From Sanguinoderma infundibulare (lineage: Eukaryota; Basidiomycota; Agaricomycetes; Polyporales; Polyporaceae), in the NCBI GenBank assembly GCA_032821775.1, contig JAVLRN010000011.1:2170001-2234000 (forward strand): 64,000 bases of DNA, given 5' to 3'. The position numbers were made by a program, and so were the translations under genes. Positions 54,101 to 64,000 of this stretch are shown here, in pieces. The first letter of the stretch is position 1; every line of letters begins with the position of its first letter. The notes beneath the pieces are model-generated. The model did no database searches, was not told the origin of the DNA, and saw only the letters and a program-made list of their open reading frames with translations.

Positions 54101-57100
54101 GTTCGCGAGCGACTTGCGCACTTCCGCCTCCCATTGTGCGTCCTTGTAGCCCTTGCCCTTCTTCTGTGGCGCCTCTTCCTTCTTATTCGAAAGAACTAAT
54201 CACAGACACAGTGAGGTGTATGCGCTTTACGACATGGAGAATCGAAGCGTACCATCGAGGAACGTTTGACCTTCAGGAGTGGCCCAGATGCCAAGGTCCT
54301 CATCCGTCAATGACTGAACGTCTTCCACCTTAAGGTCAGCACCGATCTTCTCAACCACCTTTGGCAACACAGCGTCGGGGGCGACGAATACCAAAGTAGT
54401 GATCGCTCTGTATCCCGCCTCAGCGAAGCCTGGCAGCGGCTGCACAGCACGGTTAGCACGTCAGTATGTACAGCTTCACGGGAGTCGACATGCCTTAGAC
54501 GCTACGTCGATTGCGCAAAAGACCTTCTCCAATATAGCGTCGGTGTGGAAAGAGACAAGCTCGTGCGGGTCGACGTGCGCCTTCTGACAGAGCTCGATCC
54601 AGACTTGGCGGACGTTGCCGGCTAACGGAGTTTCAGCGCTATCTTCATCGCAACTGAAGACAGAAAGCACTTACATGGTCCGGGGTGGTGCGCGACCAAG
54701 ACCCAATCCCATAACAGTCGTTCCTTGATATCCGCGGGACAATCCTCGGCGAACGTCACACAAGCGAGCATGAAGGTCGGAAGGCGCGCTTCCTTGCTTG
54801 TCGAGGTCTCTTGCTCTTCCGAGGCTGATACTTTCACTGAAGTCTTCTCCTCATTCGAGAGGCAGGCAGACGCTGCCGAAAGCGCCGCGAGGTTGATATG
54901 CTCGGGAAGCGTAGCGGCCAAGCGTTCAATGGTGCTAAGAGTCCCGCGACGAACGTTTGGCGAAGAGCTCTCAACAGAGAGATGGAGAAAGATGGCACCA
55001 AGCATTGTCCTGAAAACCAAAACATACGTGAGCAAAGGAAGTAACCAATTAAAAAATGAACGAACCGGGACTGTTTGTTTGGCAGAAATTCATCCTTGAA
55101 GAACGTCAGGACGGCCTCGGCGGCGCGAAGCAACCAGGTCTCCTCTTCCTCTGACCCCAGCCTCTGGTATACCCTATCCCATAACAGGAAGGACGGTTTC
55201 GGGGTTGTGGTGGACAAAGATTGAAGAGTGGCGTTGTTCGAAATGACGGCGCCTGTAAACGAAACAGCCAAACGTTTATATCAGAAATGTCGCGGCGGGA
55301 GCCAAGGAGGGAAATCTACCGAATTGCTTTGAGCGAGAGAGGGAACCGAGAAGGATGGCAGCCGCGACATAGCCTTCCAATGGCCCTGCAGTTGCGCCTG
55401 TGGGGTTCGCTGCGACAGTCTTCAGGTTGGTCTCAAGAGATGGTACCACCGCCTTCGCAAAATCAAGAGCAGAGGGAGACTCAATGCTCCCCAGTTGCCA
55501 CAGAGCACTTCCGACGAGAGAGCAGAATGCCCGCCGGATCACTGGTTTGCTGTTCGTCATCTCCTTAGCGGCCAAAGAGGTCAAGTTTCCCGGGAGAGCT
55601 GCGTCCGACTGCAGGCAAGCAACCAGATGAGGTTCCAAGGACGACGCCAGTACAGAAACGGACGCATCATGAGTCTCTTTCGCTAGCAGCGGTAGAGAAG
55701 GGTGGACGATCGAAGGGGAGACAGGGCCAGGTGGGACAGCTCCGAGCATAGTATAGAGCGCTAGCCGGTGGTCCGGTCCAGCGGTCTTTCCAGCTTTAGG
55801 AAGACTCAGTAGCTCGTTCACGGCGTACTCAAGGTCATCGCCCGCGGTAGTAAGCCGTATAAGCACCTTGAACAAGGATATTGAGCTGGCTCGGACGATG
55901 TGGTTTGATGACTTCGCGCTGTTTAGCGCGGGTGCCAGTAATCGACGGAATGCGTCGCCTTCCACAGGATGAGCATAAGCAGGCAGGAAATCGGCAATCA
56001 CTACGCACAGTTTTAGTATCGATGTCACTTCATAGTGCACTCTCTGCTTACCGCTGAGCGAGATCTCTGGTGATCGCAAAAGCGCCTTCTCCATTGACGG
56101 AAGAATGGATCCAGTGAAGTCCTCTGCAGTGATCGACAAGTGCACAAAGTCATGAAGTGCTGTCTGAAACCATGTAAGTACTGCGGATATATGGCAATTG
56201 GAAGTGAGCATACGGAGATGTGCGAGGGGACGGGTGTCCTGGACATCAACATGGAAGTAGCATATAGTTGAATGATGTCGTTCTAGCGCAAGATCAGTTA
56301 CGTCTTAGTGCATAGACAAAGTGCTTACGTTGACTGAGGAATTGATTTGCTTCAGCTTCTCATCCTTGACGTTTTTCAGTCTAAGGGTGACATCGACGGC
56401 GATACCTAACAGCGGCACTGCGACAATCGGAGATGGCAAAGTCTTTGTTGAGCCAAGAAGGGTTTTTATAACGACAGAAATGTTTTCTGGGCTCTTAGGA
56501 CGCGCGTTAGCGGGGCCGGCCACAAGGATGAAAACGACTCACATGTCGGAGAGCGCGCCTCATCCGAACTAGGGCACTCTTCTGCAACGCCTTCTTCGCG
56601 CGCGTGGAAGGGTCAAGCAGCATATCCATAAGAGAAGCCATGATGCCTAGAAGGACAGGCCACGCGCGATTGGAGGGAAAGTCGGAGCTGCAGTCGAGGC
56701 ACGTAACGTACAATCCACAGCACCAGCTGAGGAGGACGAACATGTCTGCGGCGGCAGTGGAACTGGGGATACGCTTGTTGCAGAAGACGTACAGAATGAT
56801 GTATGGAAGCTGCTCACCTCGGATGCTTTTGTATTCGCCCAACCTCCTGCGCCATCCAACCCAGGACCTGCTCCACTACGCCAAACTTGCTTTCGTTTGG
56901 TTCACCTTGCGGAGTCCCGCGCAGCTCATCTCTGCTGACCAAAGCCATCCCCACTGCCTCGACAGCTTCTCTAGACTCGGCGTCGACATAGCGAGGGTAG
57001 GTGGAGGTGAGAAGCTTGAAGACGTCCATGATCTGGGACAGACTGAGATCTAGACACTGGTGATCCATACGAAAAGTCGTGCAGGCTGCAAGCGAATGGA

Positions 57101-57325
57101 CGCACCTCCATGTTTTGCAAGCACAAAGAGCTCTTCTTTGAGGAACTGCACGCGGGCCTTGGTGCTACTCGTGAAGAGCCTTGTCTGCGCGGTGAGCATG
57201 GAGCCCGACCAGTCGGTCAAAATGTTTTCTCGTCGCCATCCGAAGCGGCCGGAGGTTGGATCTTCGTCATTACCAGAGGCCTTGGAAGTAGAGGCGATCC
57301 AAGACTCTATCTCAGACCTCCCCAT
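48138..57325 (-). CDS. GCN1: GCN1, ribosome-associated activator of the eIF2-alpha kinase GCN2
   Basis: A 9.2-kb gene split into many exons, most visible as adjoining minus-strand frames; I did not fix every border. GCN1 is a giant HEAT-repeat protein of about 2,600 residues that binds stalled or collided ribosomes and GCN2 to trigger amino-acid starvation control. The start MGRSEIESW at 57325 is followed by LFTSSTKARVQFLKEELF and STYPRYVDAESREAVEAVGM. Next come HEAT repeats, the RKSLANKK and AIVNAQLEKEAVIRRRVD region, and the eEF3-like core (about 52.6-51.4 kb: PTIVERLIGSLKTPAEQVQM, YAARRGAAYGLAGVINGLG, VREATQETARVIMAHMSGYG, IELLGMMAYCAPKQLSQSLP). The GCN2-binding part follows, and the end is ARDALKALGDDALQGLF. 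No frame break was noticed. Two CRE-like sites lie upstream. Confidence 0.93.
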
Positions 57326-58267
57326 AACGATGATGGGGGCTAGGATGAGGAGGAAGGTAGAGGCTCAAAGGATGAGATCTGCCCTCGAGGCAATGGAAAT
57401 CGGAGACCGGGTGAGTGAAGGTCCCGAAGACTAGTGACGTAAGCATACAGTAGTTACTTACTTCACTTATGTTTGACTTATCTTGACGTCAGTAACGACA
57501 ACATGCAATCCTACGCAATCCTAGATATTGTAGCTAGTCACGCCTGACAATCTTCACCAGCATGCGCAAGGCATGCCCGATCGATGCATCCGTCTACAAT
57601 TCAACCCTTGTCATAGGCTTTTCGCTGCTTGCTCACACGTCGGCGCGGTGCACCTAGAAGTTGGTCATGAACGCTTCGTTTTGAATCCGACGTACCTTCG
57701 GAGAGCTCGCGGGTAAGTCCTGCACAGAATCGCGGCCTGAGGGCTTTTGGCTTTTAGCACTACCGCGGCCTTACTTTTGAACGCTCCGCCGAACGCTCCA
57801 ATTATGCAAATATCTTATGACAACTTGAACAACCGTCTCCATATCGCCCATGCTTGGATTCCTCCTCATCATGAGGGTCCTTGCGTGCGTTCGTGATATT
57901 GCGGGCGGTTATTCGCCTTTACCCCGAGCCGCACCCTCCTGTCACTATTTCCCTCGCTCACCACTCCACCACATAGTGATATATCTCTGGCTTTATGCGC
58001 GTTTAAGAATATCCTGGCATTCGTATATGTATGTCTTTTGCCAACGTACAAGCACCTCGTCGCTGCATGGTCCATCGCAAATCAATTACTACTTGCCTGT
58101 TCGCCTGACGTGCTTGTTCTCTTCTCTGCCCCAGGTATGTCGGCGAGCACAGTGACCCTGTGTCCGTGTCCAGATCAAGAAGTCCGCTCATGTACGTTTG
58201 CGCTCAACCTCACCGCCAGGTGCGGGTATGTCCCGCTTCGCTCTACGATCTGTCGTGCCCCCGAACA
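57326..58267. promoter_or_regulatory. Divergent region between GCN1 and the F-box gene
   Basis: About 940 bp without a supported gene. On the GCN1 side there is TGACGTAA at 57435-57442 and a perfect TGACGTCA at 57484-57491, 110 and 159 bp before the start codon, plus a GCAATCCTA direct repeat at about 57504-57522. The F-box side contains nothing recognised. Confidence 0.5.
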
Positions 58268-60298
58268 ATGATGTCAAATACTTACAATGCCCCCGAGGTC
58301 ACCATAGAAGCCCAAGGCTCGACGAGACCAGTAAGCGATCCTTATCCCCAATATATGCATTCCTGTGGATTACATTGCGCATGGACTAGTAGCGGATGCC
58401 ACTCCTTGGCCACTCCCCCGTTATCTCTCATGTTATAAGGCGCCACCCTACCGCAACATGCCTCACCTGAACATCCTCCCAGGACAGGGTCGCCGCTCAA
58501 CAGTAGTCATACTGCTCCAACTACACCATTTCTCTTTCCTTCGGGGAGGTTAGCACATAGAAGAAATGTAAGCAACGTTCCCGACGCTCACCGATAATGC
58601 CGCCCAGAGTTCGCTAACATTTGTGCTTTGTCCAGGGCGTTTCCCTCCGGGAACAGAGCCGCGGGCTCGTCAATCTCTCGTTTACCCCCAGAGATCATAG
58701 TCGAGATTATACACGTCGTCAAGGAGCAGGAGAGCAGTGACTGGGTGTTTGCCACTGACTGGATCAAAACTACCCAGGTCTCATCATGGTGGCGCGAGCT
58801 CGCCCAAGGCGCGTCCTCGCTCTGGACGGACGTTGTCGTGCCCCACAAGTGCGACCCCGAAGCCCTCAGCACTCTTCTTGGCTTATCGAAAGATAGGCTC
58901 CTGGATGTCGACCTCGACGAGCTCTGCAGCTGCTCGTTGTATCTGATGATGAACAAGGCTGAGAACGAACGAGGACGATGCACGCACCTGCCTGACGGCT
59001 TGCGTCTGCTCGCGGCACACACGCACCGACTGCGCGCACTCTCGCTCTACAACTGGGACCTTTCGCACGTCCGCGAGATCCAATACTTGCTCTCCCTTCC
59101 ACTCCACAACCTCACGCAACTCTTTATCGGGAAAGGTCGCACGGTGCTTTTGCCGCACGACCTGCGCGCAGACATTCCACGCATCCCCGAGCACATCTTG
59201 ACCTTCCCTCAGAGCCTCTCGAGTCTGCGAGAGCTGACGCTAGATATTCCAGCGTGGAATGGAGGCCTACGAGCACTGAAACACCTGACGTACCAAACCC
59301 ACACGCTCATCGAGGACCGCTTCTCGAACTTCCTCACTTTCCTAGAGGGCTGTCCACACCTCGAGACCCTGTGCTTCACAGACCGGTCAGCGATCAACCA
59401 CTTCCCATACCTGCCTGTGTCCCCCGAGCCATTTCCCCTCCCGGGCACGCTACGCACGCTGACATTCAATGCACGTGAAGGCGACGTGCGCCACCTGACG
59501 CAGTACTTCATTGTGCCGCACACTACCGCGCTCCACCTCATCGCGCAGCCCAACTGGACTCCTGGCGCGATGCGAGAGCCGGGCAGCCTCCTCGTGCACA
59601 CGGACCACATCCAAGCCCTCCCCGCGTTCGCCTTGACGCACACGCTCGCGCTCACCATCGGCTCCGCAGACAACTGTGAACACATCGTCGTCGTCGGTTC
59701 CTCCGCCTCCGCGCCACAGTGGTCGCTGGCAATCCCGGAGTTCGAGTCTGCACGGACGCGCGCCCTGGCGGGCCTCTTGCGCCTGCCCTCGTACGTGCCG
59801 CAGATCGTTCACGGGCTGCATCACCTGATTATCGCCGCGCACGTCGTGCAGCTGGAGGTGCACATCCGCCCCAGTCTCCTCCTCATGGGTCCAGGGGAAG
59901 CGATCATCTGGAGGTCCGTCCTCAAGTCATTCCCGTCGCTCGCGCGTTTGACGGTTGGAGGGATGCGGGCCGTGCAGGAGTTGATGTTGTGCCTGCAGAG
60001 ACCAGACGCGGACCTTCCAGCCTTGCGAGAGCTGACGATCTGCATTGCAGTTCTTCCCGCTGACCGACTACTAGAGGAGGAGAAGGAGCACCTCGTGCTC
60101 GCGTTTGGCATCGCTGCGCAACGGCTGGTGCTGGAGATGTTGCGCGTGCGCGTGCCTGCAAGGTGGGGAGGGCTGGGCGGCGCGAATGACGGAACGACTG
60201 AGGAATTCGTGCGGCTGATCACTGGGAAGATGAATGTGAGCGGAAACGCCAGCGTAACGGTCTTACACGAGGATTGCGGGGCGTGCCACTGCAACTAG
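58268..60298 (+). CDS. F-box protein (parent of the 47-kb relic)
   Basis: The main exon opens after an acceptor near 58634 and runs to 60298 (about 554 codons). It reads SSISRLPPEIIVEIIHVV, then SSWWRELAQGASSLWTDVV (F-box region), KCDPEALSTLLGLSKDR, a leucine-rich body and a Cys/His end (VTVLHEDCGACHCN). The exon lacks an early ATG, so a first exon must lie upstream. The best candidate is the ATG at 58268 (MMSNTYNAPEVTIEAQG) ending at a GTAAGC donor at about 58331. It is not in phase with the main exon, so another small exon or a different start is needed. The 47-kb relic also spans this leader, which supports it being transcribed. The predicted role is as an SCF substrate receptor with unknown target. 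Confidence 0.75.
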
Positions 60299-60754
60299 AC
60301 GGGAGGATGTGATGTCAGTTCGCTTGGGTACCCTTGGAGGGCCGCGTTGTTAACTAACGTACGGTTCACTGGACTAAGAAAATCTGCCAGCGCGTTCGTG
60401 GATGTTGCAGTCTTGGATAGTGTAGCTACGGTGAATGTATAGTGACAGAAGGAGTGCTTATGTATGGTTGGATCATCGCGCAAGGACTCCGTGTCCGCGT
60501 ATCTCCTCAAGACGGGCGCAATCGACTCTTGCTATATAACAAGTACTCCTCATTATTCCTAGTAGGCAGGGGAAGTATGACAGGAAGTCGGAAGATGGGG
60601 AGCTGTCCAGCGGATGCTGGCTTATCATGTTAAAATCACCGGGACTCTAAAGGACAAAAAGGGATCATCAGGCTGTATCATTCATGAACGTATTTGCAAC
60701 TTCCTGCGAAACTCCCTTCCCCTCCTCGCCGCTATACCACCCCAGTCGGCCGAG
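60299..60754. other. Convergent 3' spacer
   Basis: About 460 bp between stop codons. No feature recognised. Confidence 0.5.
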
Positions 60755-63700
60755 TCACAGCTCAACCTTGATGCGGTGGAAGAGTTCCGCGCTCTTCCGC
60801 ATCTCCTCGGCGGTAGCAGGCGGCGCGGGGTTCCCATCGAGACCGAAGGCCAGTACTCCGGTATATTCAAAAGGTGGCGCCTCGGCAGGCACGCAGTTCG
60901 GCGACCGTACCCCGTAGTCGTCGAACGTCCAGGGGTCGCCCAACTTCTCTGGTGCTGTCAGCAAGATGGAATTGATCGAGTCGATCGAGACGTCGTGGTC
61001 GAAGTAGTTGAGGGGTGTGAGGAAGAAGCTCGACGCCGCGAGGTTGGTACGCGTGTTTGGGGAGTCCTCTGCTTGCGGGAGGTGGTGTGTGCCAACGTTG
61101 ACCCAGGCGACGAGGTCGGTCTGGGTGATGTTCTCCCCGTCGAAAAAGTTGTGGAAGTCGACCATGGGAGCGCCTGGAAGGTTGAGGTTCCACTGCGAAC
61201 TAGACGTGGGTTCTGTCTCCTTGCGTTTGGACACGGCGAGGTTGTACCGGGCCCAGTTTGCGTTGTTCAGAAGACGCTTGGAGCCGACAACAGACTGCCG
61301 TCGTGCATCTGTCTGTCAGTCTCGAGCAGCGTGACTGACCAACACAACTCACGTTGTGGACCGGGGAGTAACCAGCGTGGATGGCATATCCGCGGGGAAT
61401 ACCCCATCTGTTCAGCGAATCACTGTTGACCACAGAGTATCCGCCTTGGAAGTTTACTGGGTACTTCAGGAGGGCATCGTCCTCGTTTTCGATGTACGTC
61501 CTCGAGATCTTTTGTTGGATGACCTCGTGTCCCCAGTCGTCATCGAACCACGGTTGCGTGACCTTCTCGGTCGCAGTGCTGGTGTACAGGAACGAGTTAT
61601 CGAGTCCCGCTACATCCAGGTCGACCTTGGCATGTCGTGAGTAAGGTAGGATTGTTGCACACGAAGATAGCCAAACCTTGTAATTTATGACATGATCGTG
61701 GAGAGATCCCATCGTCGTGTCCCGGATTGCTGTGCCATAACCCTCCTGTGCAGGCTCCCAGTAGCCACCTTGCAAGTAGCCGGAAGCAGAGAGGCGAACT
61801 TCGATGGTGCCGTCAATTTGAAAGATGTAATCAAACACTAGGGATACGCCGTGTTAGGGATGAGATGGCAGATGGGCATAGAAAGGCGACATACAATAAT
61901 CATAGCTGCGGAGTTAGATCAATATGGATCCAAAAGATAATGGGACACAACTGAGGAGACGGAGACCACATACTTTCCGACAGTTGAGATACTTCGTACA
62001 ATCAGTTGGTATCCGCGCGTTGCGCCAAACTCGCCCGCCGTGTAGCCTGTGTGGCGCGTGATGGGACGTCCGGAATCGTGTTCGAAAATGCAGATTGCAC
62101 GCTCGCGGGTGATACTTCCCTCGAAGTTGTTAGTTGTCGCAGGCAGATAGACGGCCTCGTGCGGACAGTCGTAGCCTGGCAACATATCGCGCACAGCAGA
62201 TCCCTTTAACTCGATGAGTATAGTGTGCTGCAATAAAGGAAGATGAGCCAACAGCTCACCATTCCGAAGTATCTGTCAAGCCATGCAGTCGTCGTCTGCA
62301 TCGGGTCGTTTCCAGCTATGTGGGGATCAGCATCTGCAAAATTGGGCGGATCTTGGAAAGCTGACCATATTGCGCCATAGCTTCTTGAGGGGCGAGCTAT
62401 AGTAATGGTCAGTAACATCATCAGCCTTGCTAAAGACCCATGTGCCCCACCTCGTAAATGATTCGCTCCCCCTTGAACCGTAAATCCCACAAGCTGAGGC
62501 CCATGTCCCGGTCGAAACCAAGGTACATCCCCCATCCCATCCAGCTCACGTACTGCAGCGCACGGTCTACTCGGAACCTAAGACCCGCGAATGAAACAGT
62601 GCGCGGTCCAGGAAGATGGTCCAGGTCTCGGGGAGCATGCGGCTGCGGCAGCTTGCGCGTACTCCAGTCAACGCTCGACGGATCCTGGTCAGGACGGCCT
62701 GGAAGGCGCCTGAGCGTCCCATTGTGGTACGCAGCCATGAACTCGTCTGTCGAGTTAAACATCTGATGATTGTATACGAGCTGTGGGCGCATATCATTGC
62801 GAGGGTGAATAACACGTCTGACAGTTAGGAATAGGGTCCGTACTTTGAGGAGCTTCCATTGCTCGGGATCCGTGCCCGTGGTGTCAATGTACATGAAGAA
62901 GTTGACGGGGTGCAGCCAGGGACCGGGCACGTTAAGACGCCAGTTGATCCATCCGCGGCGGAAAGTGCCGTCGAAGCTGTAGGGTGCGCCCATACTGGCT
63001 ACGAGGGTGTCGTTTGGGAGACCACGCACAGTTCCACCGAAGAGGTCCTGCAATGTATACGTCAGGCATGCCCGCATCGATTCCATACAAGAGGCACTCA
63101 CCTCGGTAGCCTCTGCGACAGATGGCATGATCTTCAACAACAGAGGCACGAACTCGGTGGCAGTCGTGAACCCGCGTGCGTTGTACGGTATGGGGTCGCG
63201 GTGGTATATCTCGGAAAGCTTTCGCATCGACGTCTTTCCGGAGATGGGGATCGGGCCGACAAGATAGTCTTGGACGTACGGATCGGCGGCAGCGCCATGG
63301 TGGATGACGACATGTGCATACCGCTCTGGTGGGCTGGTGTCCTTGGGGTGGTCGAGGTATGCGATGGCGTCCTTCTTTGGCGGACGGTAGGATTCGATGC
63401 GGTAGATGTAGTTATCTGAAATGACAGCCTTGTCGCCGATAGTGAGATTGAGGTTGCGCGAAGGCGACGAGACCCAGTCGTAGATCGCGACCGTCTCCGG
63501 GACTGTGAGCGAGGCGAATAGGTTGATCGGGGCGGGCGGGTTCGCTGGGGGAGGACGACTCGCAGGACACCGTTGAATGCGCTCGTCCAGAGCAGTGCCA
63601 TATCCCGGGGCAGGATGCTGTAATGATAGATTGTTGTCGTCGTCGAGGTGGTCAAGCCTGGGACGTAGAGTAGCGATCGCGGCAAAGCCAAACACAGTTG

Positions 63701-63848
63701 CGAATAACAGCACAGAAACCAATAGACAGATTCGGAGAGGGTTCCGATTCTTGGCTGTGTGATTACGCGTGCGAGACACGACAACAGGTTCAAGAAACCC
63801 TTCATGCTCTGGGTTATTCTTGAGCAGCTCGTAGCCAGCAGGAGCCAT
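60755..63848 (-). CDS. Copper amine oxidase with N-terminal membrane anchor
   Basis: A multi-exon gene from ATG 63848 (MAPAGYELLKNNPEHEGF) to the stop at 60755. Residues ~45-65 are a single hydrophobic anchor (RICLLVSVLLFATVFGFAA), so a type II membrane or secreted form is likely. N2/N3-type domains follow (SLTVPETVAIYDWVSS, then YLVGPIPISG), and then the catalytic domain (LRFRVDRALQYVSWMGWGMY, GNDPMQTTTAWLDRYFGM, DCPHEAVYLPATTNNFEG). The topaquinone-forming motif NYDY arises only when an 11-nt exon (61905-61895) is spliced between 61974 and 61837, giving TVGNYDYLFDYIFQIDG. Copper-site histidines are seen in VGTHHLPQAED. The enzyme oxidises primary amines to aldehydes with release of hydrogen peroxide and ammonia. 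The substrate is unknown; extracellular nitrogen use or peroxide supply is plausible. Confidence 0.93.
61895..61905 (-). other. 11-nt microexon carrying the topaquinone motif
   Basis: On the minus strand the 11 bases C TAT GAT TAT T lie between a CCGCAG acceptor and a GTATGT donor. Together with the last two bases of the upstream exon (AA) and TG of the next exon they encode N-Y-D-Y-L. The flanking introns are 68 and 57 nt. Confidence 0.85.
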
Positions 63849-64000
63849 GTCGATGGTCGTCCACGAATTCCGATGAATGGGAGGGAGAGTTCAGAGTCTT
63901 CGCCTTGACCGGAATTTATGGGCATTGCCTGAGTCAGATATGAGAGAAGGTCAGTCATCGCAGATCATCGAATTGGAGCCCACGCTGCGGCCAGCAATCC
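63849..64000. other. Right edge of the window
   Basis: About 150 bp upstream of the amine oxidase start codon, presumably its 5' region. Nothing else is seen. Confidence 0.4.

Overview
This window reads as nuclear DNA of a filamentous basidiomycete (Agaricomycete type, probably Polyporales-like). The grounds are GC-rich coding sequence, genes cut by many GT-AG introns of about 45-70 nt, closely packed genes on both strands, F-box/LRR-like proteins, a sedolisin, a copper amine oxidase, and protein families best known from mushrooms. There is no bacterial, plasmid, phage or CRISPR content, and I found no tRNA or rRNA gene. Exon borders below come from reading splice signals and phase by eye. 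No alignment or RNA evidence was available.

Layout. 0-6 kb: 5' end of a SUMO-activating enzyme subunit (UBA2, minus), a 2.2 kb gene-free stretch with a 200-bp inverted repeat, an E2 ubiquitin-conjugating enzyme with a long tail carrying SUMO-interacting-like motifs (minus), and a GTPBP1/2-type N-domain protein without a GTPase domain (plus). 6.5-15.4 kb: two cell-wall genes in divergent orientation, a KRE6/SKN1 GH16 protein (minus) and a GT2 polysaccharide synthase (plus). 15.8-18 kb: a headless coding-like stretch and a BTB protein (minus). 18.3-23.8 kb: a non-reducing polyketide synthase without a SAT domain (plus). 24-30 kb: a small hydrophilic protein, an F-box protein and the checkpoint clamp loader RAD17. 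30.7-41 kb: a Cdc15-like F-BAR/SH3 protein, 3-hydroxyanthranilate dioxygenase, a second F-box-like protein, an unresolved gene or pseudogene, and a secreted sedolisin. 41.8-47 kb: a Ser/Thr kinase whose first exon has a frame break at a seven-base homopolymer, and a multi-pass membrane protein. 47-64 kb: a decayed partial copy of an F-box gene, the 9-kb GCN1 gene, the intact F-box parent gene, and a membrane-anchored copper amine oxidase.

Most genes are ordinary single-copy chromosomal genes and do not form one pathway. Links worth noting are the SUMO/ubiquitin pair at the left edge (UBA2 plus an E2 with SIM-like motifs), the divergent cell-wall pair, and the parent/relic F-box pair 11 kb apart. 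The polyketide synthase has no visible tailoring enzymes, transporter or regulator beside it. Points that stand out are the E2 tail, the SAT-less synthase, and an 11-nt exon that carries the cofactor-forming motif of the amine oxidase.
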